61,651 bases of DNA from Domibacillus iocasae (GTDB taxonomy: Bacteria; Bacillota; Bacilli; Bacillales; Domibacillaceae). The stretch spans positions 1 through 61,651 of the forward strand of contig NZ_MAMP01000006.1 in the NCBI RefSeq assembly GCF_001750285.1, written 5' to 3'. Of this stretch, positions 47,711 through 56,100 are shown piece by piece. Position 1 is the first letter of the stretch; the number at the start of each line of letters is the position of its first letter. Position numbers and translations under genes: made by a program. Below the pieces are notes generated by a model, which saw only the letters and a list, made by a program, of their open reading frames with translations, did not search any database and had not been told where the DNA came from.

Positions 47711-48733
47711 ATGACTGCAATTTTAATCACAGGCGGAGCGGGATTCATTGGATTAAATTTTCTTGAGAAAATGCTTAAGAAAGATATCCAAGTTATTAAC
47801 TTGGATCTTCTCACGTATGCAGCCAATAGGCTTCAGTTAAAAGAACTTGATCATTTCGAAAACTATACATTTATTCAAGGCGATATTCGTGATTCAGAAT
47901 TGCTGAATGAGATTTTTAGAAAGCATGAGATTCACGATGTTATTCACTTTGCGGCGGAGTCTCATGTGGATAATTCGATTGCTGGACCTGCTACATTCAT
48001 TGAGACAAATATTAAGGGAACCTTTCAGTTGCTTGAGGCGGCGCGTCGTCATTGGATGGATGCGCCTTTTCAATATAAAAACGGGTATGAAAACTGTAGA
48101 TTCTTACATGTTTCTACGGATGAAGTCTATGGCTCGCTTGGTGCAGAAGGCTTTTTTACGGAAGAAACACCGTATGCGCCAAATAGTCCATACAGTGCCA
48201 GCAAAGCATCGTCAGATATGCTTGTGCGCAGCTATCATCATACGTATGGGATGAATACGGTGATTACGAATTGTTCCAATAATTTTGGCCCATATCAGCA
48301 TGATGAGAAGTTGATTCCGACGGTGATTCGTTCTGCTTTGCATCATCAGCTGATTCCGATTTATGGGGATGGTCAAAATGTACGCGACTGGCTGTTTGTT
48401 GAAGATCATTGCCGTGCGTTGGGAGTGATTTTTGAGAAGGCAGAACCAGGTGCGCATTATAATATTGGCGGCAATAATGAGAAGAATAATCTGGAGTTAG
48501 TTACAGAGATTTGTCGTGTGCTGGACCAGCTGATTCCTTCTTCCCGATTGTCGTCGTATAAAGAGCTGATCACGTTTGTGAACGATCGTCCTGGTCATGA
48601 TCAGCGTTATGCAATTGATACAGCCAAATTGAAGCGGAATCTTGGATGGGAACCGTCTGCTAATTTTGAAGCGAATTTAATCTACACAGTTTGCTGGTAC
48701 ATAAATAAATATGGCTTTACAGCTGTAAGATAG
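47711..48733 (+). CDS. rfbB: dTDP-glucose 4,6-dehydratase (RmlB/RfbB)
   Basis: 340-residue SDR: LITGGAGFIGLNFLEKML, FAAESHVDNSIAGPATFIET, the catalytic STDEVYG, PYSASKASSDMLVRSYHHTY (Tyr/Lys), NNFGPYQHDEKLIPT. It makes dTDP-4-keto-6-deoxyglucose. Start ATG 47711 follows AAAAGGTG by 6 bases. No RmlC or RmlD gene is present, so the product goes to the transaminase next door rather than to rhamnose. Confidence 0.94.
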   Translation: MTAILITGGAGFIGLNFLEKMLKKDIQVINLDLLTYAANRLQLKELDHFENYTFIQGDIRDSELLNEIFRKHEIHDVIHFAAESHVDNSIAGPATFIETNIKGTFQLLEAARRHWMDAPFQYKNGYENCRFLHVSTDEVYGSLGAEGFFTEETPYAPNSPYSASKASSDMLVRSYHHTYGMNTVITNCSNNFGPYQHDEKLIPTVIRSALHHQLIPIYGDGQNVRDWLFVEDHCRALGVIFEKAEPGAHYNIGGNNEKNNLELVTEICRVLDQLIPSSRLSSYKELITFVNDRPGHDQRYAIDTAKLKRNLGWEPSANFEANLIYTVCWYINKYGFTAVR

Positions 48734-48750
48734 CCGGTAAGGAGCAAGTA

Positions 48751-49878
48751 ATGATTCCTTTTAATATTCCTCTTCGTGTTGAAAAAGAGATTAATTACAT
48801 TCAACAAGTCTTAAACAATAAAAAAATCTCTGGTGACGGTGAATTTACGAAACGATGCCATGAATGGCTTGAAAGAAATTTTCAAGCGAAAAAAGCGCTT
48901 TTGACGACATCCTGCACACATGCGCTTGAAATGGCTGCGTTGCTTCTTGATATTCAAGAAGGGGATGAAGTAATTATGCCGTCTTATACATTCGTTTCAA
49001 CGGCAAATGCGTTTGTATTACGTGGGGCGAAAATTGTTTTTGTCGATGTGCGACCGGATACAATGAACATCGATGAAACCAAAATTGAAGCGGCCATTAC
49101 AGAAAGGACGAAAGTAATTTTGCCGGTACACTATGCCGGTGTTTCCTGTGAAATGGATATGATTATGGAATTAGCAGAACGGTACAATTTATTTGTCGTA
49201 GAAGATGCGGCTCAGGGTGTGATGAGCAAATATAAAGGAAAAGCTCTCGGCACTATTGGACATTTAGGTGCGTATAGTTTTCACGAAACGAAAAACTATT
49301 CTTGTGGTGAAGGCGGTGCTCTCCTTATTAACGATGATAGATTCATAGAACGATCTGAAATTATCAGGGAAAAAGGAACGAACCGCTCGCGGTTTTTGCG
49401 TGGACAAGTTGATAAATATTCATGGGTAGATGTAGGATCTTCTTATTTGCCTTCTGAGTTAAACGCAGCTATGCTTTTAGCGCAGCTTGAGCAGGCTGAA
49501 AAAGTAAATGAGCAAAGAAAGCTTCTATGGGAAACCTATTATCGTTTGTTAAAACTGCTCGACTTGGAATTACAAGATGTACCTGAACACTGTGAAGCAA
49601 ACGGTCATTTGTTTTATATGAAGACAGCTGATTTACAGGAGCGGACAACATTGATTGATTATTTGAGCCGACATGAAGTATATGCAGCTTTTCATTATGT
49701 TCCGCTTCATACATCAGAGGCAGGAAAGAAATTCAGTGTTTTTTCCGGTGAGGATCAATATACGACAATGGAAAGTGAACGTCTTTTGCGTCTGCCAATG
49801 TATTATTCACTTTCTATTAAAGAAGTAGAAATGATTTGTGAACTGATCCATCGCTTTTACGAGGGGGTGCGGTCGTGA
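48751..49878 (+). CDS. dTDP-4-keto-6-deoxyhexose transaminase (WecE/RffA-type)
   Basis: 375-residue DegT/DnrJ/EryC1 aminotransferase. PLP Lys in [53 protein letters not shown] and [16 protein letters not shown] are typical of the WecE branch, which forms dTDP-4-amino-4,6-dideoxygalactose (Fuc4N). The gluco epimer (viosamine) cannot be excluded by eye. The next gene overlaps by 4 bases (GTGA). Confidence 0.9.
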   Translation: MIPFNIPLRVEKEINYIQQVLNNKKISGDGEFTKRCHEWLERNFQAKKALLTTSCTHALEMAALLLDIQEGDEVIMPSYTFVSTANAFVLRGAKIVFVDVRPDTMNIDETKIEAAITERTKVILPVHYAGVSCEMDMIMELAERYNLFVVEDAAQGVMSKYKGKALGTIGHLGAYSFHETKNYSCGEGGALLINDDRFIERSEIIREKGTNRSRFLRGQVDKYSWVDVGSSYLPSELNAAMLLAQLEQAEKVNEQRKLLWETYYRLLKLLDLELQDVPEHCEANGHLFYMKTADLQERTTLIDYLSRHEVYAAFHYVPLHTSEAGKKFSVFSGEDQYTTMESERLLRLPMYYSLSIKEVEMICELIHRFYEGVRS

Positions 49879-50735
49879 AGGGGATCATTCTTGCTGGGGG
49901 AAGCGGTACCCGGCTTTATCCGTTGACCCAAGTTATATCGAAACAGCTGCTACCGGTCTACAATAAGCCGATGATTTACTATCCGCTCTCAGTGTTGATG
50001 TTGGCGGGGATTCGGGATATTTTGATTATTTCAACGCCAACGGACATTGAGCTCTTTCGGCAGCTGTTTAAAGATGGATCTCATCTTGGTCTGAGGATGG
50101 AATACGCATTGCAGGCAGAACCTAAAGGATTGGCAGAGTCATTTGTTATTGGAGAAGAGTTTATAGGCAATGAGCCGGTTGCGTTGATTCTTGGCGACAA
50201 TATTTTTCATGGTCACGGCATGACAACGATGTTGGAAGAAGCTGCACAATTAACGGAGGGGGCATCTATATTTGCCTATGCCGTAAAAGATCCGCACCGG
50301 TTTGGTGTTGTCGAAGTAGACAATGACCGCCGTGCTATAACTTTGGAAGAAAAGCCTGTTGAACCGAAATCGAATCTCGCGGTGACCGGTCTTTACTTTT
50401 ATGATTCTTCGGTTGTTGATATTGCCAAAAGCCTCCAGCCATCTCAACGGGGAGAACTTGAGATTACGGATGTGAATAAGGTCTTTATGGAACGCGGTCA
50501 TCTGCATGTGAAGCAACTTGGGCGCGGTTACGCGTGGCTTGATGCAGGAACGCATGAATCACTATTACAGGCTTCAACGTTTATTGAAGCAATTGAGAGC
50601 AGGCAGAGTCTAATGGTTGGTTGTATTGAAGAGATTGCCTGGCGGAAAGGATATATTTCTGATGAACAGCTTCTTGCACTTGCAAAGGAGTATGAAAAGA
50701 GTCATTATGGGGAGTATTTGATGAGTTTATTTTAA
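49875..50735 (+). CDS. rfbA: glucose-1-phosphate thymidylyltransferase (RmlA)
   Basis: 286 residues, full length. [67 protein letters not shown] and [16 protein letters not shown] are standard RmlA. It makes dTDP-glucose for RmlB. GTG start inside the end of the transaminase gene. Last intact gene of the island; the debris zone begins right after. Confidence 0.95.
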   Translation: MKGIILAGGSGTRLYPLTQVISKQLLPVYNKPMIYYPLSVLMLAGIRDILIISTPTDIELFRQLFKDGSHLGLRMEYALQAEPKGLAESFVIGEEFIGNEPVALILGDNIFHGHGMTTMLEEAAQLTEGASIFAYAVKDPHRFGVVEVDNDRRAITLEEKPVEPKSNLAVTGLYFYDSSVVDIAKSLQPSQRGELEITDVNKVFMERGHLHVKQLGRGYAWLDAGTHESLLQASTFIEAIESRQSLMVGCIEEIAWRKGYISDEQLLALAKEYEKSHYGEYLMSLF

Positions 50736-50749
50736 AGGCGGAGTTATGA

Positions 50750-51525
50750 ATGCAGAATACGTATAAGAAAACTATTCTATATAATCTGGGTAAAATGGAA
50801 TATATTTTATCTGAATTGTTGAATCATAAAAAGAAAAGAGTTCCTATTTTTAATAAACTTGTTGATGCTTTTGTTTTGATCAATAATACAATTGAATCTT
50901 ATGATGATGATTTGAAAGCAAAATCGGAATCAGCAAGGACGAATTTAAGTAATCTTCTTGTAGACTCTATCGAAGCTTATAATAAAAAGAAGCATTCAGA
51001 GTTTGCCTCTTTACTTGGCGCAATTAAAAATGAGTTCGTCCAATGGTCTGATTTTACAAAGGAACATTGTAAATTTAAAGTGATTGTATTTGGTGTCAAT
51101 CATACGATAATGCAAATTCAAAATATAGTCGATTCAAGTAAGGCGGATATTGTTTGTCTTGCAGATGACACAGGTGAGCATCTTGGTAAAGTGTTAAATG
51201 ATATTCAAATTAATGAATTAGGTGCTGCTGTCCAGAATCCATTTGATTTTATGATCTCTGCACCTTGCTTTCTTGAAGGAGCATGATATTAAGCCAATTA
51301 CACTTGTCTGTCCAGTTACGAAACTGTATCAAGCATTTACACCTCTCTCTTTTCAGCAGGAGCTAAACGAGGTTATTGATGAAATGCAAACGCAGTATAA
51401 GTTTCAATTTCTTGATTATTATCACTCCGCTGAATTCGACGACTCCGACTTTTACGATCCTCGCACATGAACAAAAGGGCGCGAATAAAATGACGAACAT
51501 CTTAAATCGGGATATTGAGTGGTAA
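50750..51525 (+). pseudogene. frameshifted gene with SGNH-like C-terminus
   Basis: A gene following rfbA with a good SD (GGCGGAG). Its first frame reads 178 residues (MQNTYKKTILYNLGKMEYIL on) with a Rossmann-like KFKVIVFGVNHTIMQIQNIV, then stops at 51286. The sequence continues in another frame (EHDIKPITLVCPVTKLYQAF to FLDYYHSAEFDDSDFYDPRT, to 51470). By two further one-base shifts it then reads HMN, GANKMTNILN and DIEW*, with a stop at 51525. The D-x-x-H-like DP..HMN is typical of the last block of SGNH hydrolases. So at least three indels are present; either it is dead or the first 178 residues survive as a truncated protein. Confidence 0.75.
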
Positions 51526-51550
51526 GTCTATGCGCTTGACTGTATGGTAT

Positions 51551-51711
51551 AGTCAGCACAAATTCGACATTGCTTCTCGCTGCGGTGGTTTTGTCATTTG
51601 CGGCTAAAGGCGTAATGTACTACTGTGGCGGCGACCGGTTCTTGATGCCGGCGCTTACGAAAAAAGTTCAAGAGTGGAAACAGAATCATCCGCGCAAGCA
51701 TATGCCGAAAA
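51551..51711 (+). pseudogene. 3' fragment of a DoxX-type gene
   Basis: Reads LLAAVVLSFAAKGVMYYCGG then DRFLMPALTKKVQEWKQNHP, clearly homologous to the end of the DoxX pseudogene at 58592-58754 (LLAAVVLLFAAKGAMYYGAD, then RFLMPVMAKKSKEWKQNYP). Only the last helix and tail remain, with no start or SD. The copies differ at many positions, so this is an old paralogous fragment and not a recent duplication. Confidence 0.8.
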
Positions 51712-51829
51712 GTGGGAGAAGATCCCCTGCATTTTCACTGATAGAAATCAAATGATCCTGGTCATAAACGATTTCATGGGTTCATCCACGGACGGTCTTG
51801 CCAGACAGCGAATTTATACCGCGAATGCG

Positions 51830-52272
51830 CCATCACAAACGTAATGAAGGACAGCTTCATATTCACGCCGCAGTTCTGCTACATAGGAACGCACCGTGCT
51901 TTCTCCGACTTTGATCTCCGGAACACGCTCTTTCAGCCAATCATGCACTTGAGCAGAAGACATATCCGGATGTTCACGCAGCCAGCTTAAAATCCAGCTC
52001 CTGTAGGGGGTCTAGCTTCCTTTTTTTCTTCTGGATAGTATTTACCCATTCATTTGCCTCTTCAAAAGACATCCTAGGTACTTGTAAACTGTGTTGCGGG
52101 ACAGGCCTACTTTTCTAGTAATTGCCGAAACACTAAATCCTTCCTTATGTAAATCATGCACTTTTACATACATTCTTAACTTTTCCACCCTTCTGACTCC
52201 TCCATATCCACTGTTTTCTTTTAATTCAATAGTAGCGGATAGGGCGAGCTTTTTTTGCAGAAAGTTGTTCAA
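51830..52272 (-). pseudogene. IS21-family transposase (IstA) remnant
   Basis: From 52272 on the minus strand the frame gives 76 residues with an HTH (GFSVSAITRKVGLSRNTVYKYL). Shifted frames continue KYYPEEKK (about 52030), PYRSWILSWLREHPDMSSAQ and VHDWLKERVPEIKVGESTVR, then SYVAELRREY. This is the DNA-binding N-terminus of IstA with at least two frameshifts; the DDE catalytic part and istB are missing. No terminal repeats were found. Confidence 0.82.
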
Positions 52273-52960
52273 AAGGTCAAACGGTATCCGTTAATTAAAT
52301 TCTAGCAGTTACAAGGAGATTACTTTTGTTATAGATGTATTTGAGGAGAGTAAATCAAAAAGAATTGGTTGTTTCTCTATACTATTTGACAAAAAGCAAC
52401 CAGCTGAGCCCAAAAAGGATTTCTTATTTTTATGTGTCATAAGATGAAAAAACTAGTCTTTGGAATACGGGTGCCTATCTAGAACGTATATTTTTCTGGG
52501 AAAGTTTTCACAACCAAACAGTTAAAAGTAGTAAATTTCATTCCTTTAATAAAAGAGATAGAGACAACAAAGAGTTTTAACCACGTGTTGAGTGAAAGAA
52601 CCATCTTATTTGCCGGCACAGAGCAATAAAATTAAAAGACCTGGATGGTGTTTTATTTTAAGTTCATTCCCTTCAGGCGATATTAACATGGTGTTTTTGA
52701 TGAAGAGAAGTTGCGTATGGAAAAACATAAAGGAATCAGAACTACGAGTGTTCAGAGAAATCGAATCGGCTAATTTTCCAGCAAAGCGTGAACGTTGAAA
52801 AAGATTTTTCTGAACGCCTTCTTTGGTAGACAGATGTCCATTACCTTAATTCCGCCAGCTGAACAATTTTTCGTCAAAATATTGTCTGTGGAATACGGTC
52901 AGTAATGCTTTTTTTATCTAATATCCTGCTAGAACACTTATTTTTTGTTAGTATTACCTT
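52273..52960. other. about 690 bp of degenerate non-coding DNA
   Basis: AT-rich, no intact gene with a ribosome binding site. A stretch near 52592-52798 is open for 68 codons but has no SD and does not look like a known protein. Another at about 52330-52440 is open and charged (ESKSKRIGC then PAEPKKDF). Probably decayed genes or mobile element remains, since it lies between an IS21 relic and the riboswitch. Confidence 0.5.
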
Positions 52961-52972
52961 TTACTCATTTAT

Positions 52973-53001
52973 TTGTCTATTATCTGAATTTATATTATAC
53001 T
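52973..53001 (+). promoter_or_regulatory. SigA promoter of the riboswitch transcript
   Basis: TTGTCT (52973-52978), 17-base spacer, TATACT (52996-53001); start expected near 53008, just before the aptamer. Confidence 0.7.
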
Positions 53002-53015
53002 TATATCATAAAAAA

Positions 53016-53115
53016 CCAAGTGAAAAAGGCAAACTATGGGAAACTATAGGACGCAAAGCCATGGGCCTGTATCATGTTAACTAGTTAACGTGAATGGTAG
53101 CCGGTTACCACAAGG
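53016..53115 (+). promoter_or_regulatory. cyclic-di-GMP-I (GEMM-I) riboswitch aptamer
   Basis: Core sequence matches the class consensus: AAGGCAAACT (53026 on), GGGAAACTA, then GGACGCAAAGCC, GGGCCT, a variable hairpin GTTAACTAGTTAAC, and GGTAGCCGGTTACC closing the second helix. These include the GAAA tetraloop, its receptor in the second helix and the conserved GACGCAAAGCC ligand strand. CCAAGTG (53016-53022) and CACAAGG (53109-53115) can form helix P1 with an internal AA/AA loop. Controls the surface protein gene 80 bases downstream through the terminator at 53137. Confidence 0.95.
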
Positions 53116-53136
53116 AATCATAGTCTTATAGACTGA

Positions 53137-53163
53137 TGAACCTTGTTAAGGTTCATTTTTTAT
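53137..53163 (+). terminator. riboswitch expression-platform terminator
   Basis: TGAACCTT-GTT-AAGGTTCA plus T-run. ACAAGG at 53110-53115 (3' strand of P1) is complementary to CCTTGT at 53141-53146, so P1 and an antiterminator would compete. This predicts termination when c-di-GMP stabilises P1; the direction needs a test. Confidence 0.88.
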
Positions 53164-53194
53164 TTGGTTTAAAAAAGAAAGGTGAGACTTTTAT

Positions 53195-56100
53195 ATGAGT
53201 AAACAGGTAGGTAGGAAGTTGTCGATTCTGGCTGTTCTTCTGCTTTTACTTCAGTTGGTGTCTCCTGCTGTTAATGCTTTGGCGGAAACAAACAGCAGCA
53301 TGCTGCCGCCGAGTAATCTGGCTGCACAGATGGTGACACCGGATGACGTTAAATTGACATGGAGTACGGTTCATGGAGCCACGGGATATAATGTGTATGA
53401 AATTAAAGAGGGGCAGCTTGTTCTTCTCGGAAAGACGACAGCGGCCAGTTACAGTTTAAACAATATGGCAGAAGGGTCGTACCGCTACGTTGTGTCGACG
53501 TTAAGTGCAGACGGGGAGTCTGGTCCGTCAGCGCCGTTGACAGTAGAAGTAGTATATCCAGAGATGGCGGCGCCGACTGCAGTAACGCAAACGGTTAAAA
53601 ACGGAAACGACATTGTCTTAAGCTGGGGTGCGTCTGCGTATACAGAAAAGTATAATGTTTATCAGATTTCAGAGGATGGCAGGAAAACCCTCGTTACGTC
53701 TACAACAGCAAGAACGTACACTGTAACGAATGCGCCGGAAGGAAAATATACGTATGCCGTTTCAGCGAGCAATTCTTTGTACGGTGAATCAGTGCTGTCT
53801 GATTCCGTTCAAGCAGAAATCATTCATCCAGTCATGACTGCACCGGCTAATTTTACGTATACGGTTGCAAACGGGAATGATGTCACATTTAAATGGGATG
53901 CTGTTCCTTATGCGACAAACTACAAGCTTTACCAAATTGTCGATGGACAGGCAGTGTTAAAAAGTACATCGGCCGCTGCAACGGTGAAATTAACAAACGT
54001 CCCTGCCGGTGACTTTGTATATGAAATCCGTTCTAACAGCGACCGCTTTGGTGAGTCGGCAGAAGGAAGCCGAGCTTCTCTAACGGTGGAAGGCGTCGCA
54101 CTTGAGGCGCCAGGAAATGCAGCGCACGTCATTAAAAATGGAAACGATATTGTTTTAAGCTGGAGTAGCGCGGTCAATGCGACAAGCTATAAAGTGTATC
54201 AAATTGTGGACGGTCAAAAAGTGTTGAAAAGCACCGTAGCCGGCACATCTGCAACATATACAAATATGCCAGCGGGTGATTATGTGTATGAAATTCACTC
54301 ATACAGTGACCGTTTTGGTGAATCATTAGAAGGCGGTACGGTTTCATTTACGTTGGAGGCCATTGCGATGACTGCGCCGGGTCAATTTTCTTCAAGTGTG
54401 AAAAACGGCAATGATATTGCGCTGACATGGGAAAGTGTTCCTTACGCAACAAGCTACAAAGTATATCAAGTCAGTGCGACAGGTCAAAAAACGTTAAAAA
54501 GTAATGTAACAGGAACAGCGGTAACGTATGCAAATCAGCCGGAGGGCGATTATAAATACGAAGTTTATTCCTATTCAACCCGTTTTGGCGAATCAGTAGA
54601 GGGAAGCAGTCTTTCTCTTTCACTTGTCCATCCCGAGATGGCTGCACCCGCTAATTTGAAAGAAACGATTAAATCAAACACTTCTTTCACGTTGGCATGG
54701 GATACGGTGGATTATGCCACTAGTTATAAAGTGTATCAAATATCGGGCGATCAAAAAGTATTGAAAAGCAATACAGCCAGCACAAGTGCAACATATTCAA
54801 ACATGCCGGCTGGTGAATACACGTATGTTGTTTACGCATCATCATCCAGATTTGGTGATTCGGCTGAGGGATCAACGGTGGCCTTTACGTTAAACGGTGA
54901 GACAATGACAGCACCGACAAATGTTACTCATACTATTTTAAACGGGAATGATATCCGTTTGAGCTGGACGGGAACGAATTATGCGACAGGCTATAAAATT
55001 TATCAAATTATAAATGGAGAAAAAGTATTGAAGAATACAATTACCGGAACCGCTATTGCCTATTCAAATATGCCGGCTGGTGATTATCAGTATGTGGTGC
55101 ATTCCTATTCTACAACTCACGGGGAGTCAACAGAAGGAGCAGCAATATCCATCTCGCTTGTGCATCCGATCATGAAGAGTCCTGAAAATGTTACACACAA
55201 ATTTTTAAATGGAAACGACCTTGCTTTTTATTGGAATGCTTCAACGTATGCAACAAGCTACAAATTATACGAAGTAATTGATGGGGAGAAAGTGTTAAAA
55301 GCAACAGTGTCATCATTGTCTGCATCAATTCCTAAAGTAACATTCGGCAATCATGTATATGAAATTCATTCGGTCAGTTCACGTTTTGGCGAGTCAGCTG
55401 AAGGCACGAGGGTGAGTGTTGACATGAATGAGATCATTATGCCAGCGCCGGAAAATGTCACATCCAGCACTGTAAATGGGAATGATGTTATTTTAAGATG
55501 GAATGCCACAACCTATGCCACAGCTTATAAAGTGTATCAAGTAAAAAATGGAGAACGTGAACTTGTCCGGACTGTTACAGGGACAGCTGCTTCATTTGTC
55601 AACGCGGCTGAAGGGGATTACACGTACGAAATTCACTCCTATAGTGATCGCTTTGGTGAATCGCCTGAAGGCAGTGAAATTTCACTAACAATTGTATTCC
55701 CGGTGATGCAGGCGCCAGCTAACGCGACGTCTTCCATTGCAAACGGAAATGACATTGTTTTAAGGTGGAATGCTTCAACCTATGCGACAGCATATAACGT
55801 TTATCAAGTGAAAAACGGACAGAAAGAATTCGTGAAAACAGTAGCCGGGACAGTCTTGTCGCTTCCTAACATGACTGAAGGCGACTATACCTACGAGGTT
55901 CATTCGTATAGCAGCCGGTTTGATGAATCACCGGAAGGAAGCACAATCAAACTGACGCTAACATGGCCTGTTGTACAGCCGCCGTCATTAAGCGGTACGG
56001 TATTCAACGCAAACAACATAACACTCACATGGAAAACCGTTCCTTGGGCAAATGAATACCGTGTGTATCAAATAACAAATAGCGAAAGAAAGCTTATTTA

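Noticed and set aside
52091-52294. 67-codon plus-strand frame across the IS21 relic
   Set aside because: It is the reverse complement of the transposase HTH segment.
52592-52798. 68-codon open frame in the decayed region
   Set aside because: No SD, no recognisable domain, biased towards random composition; treated as debris.
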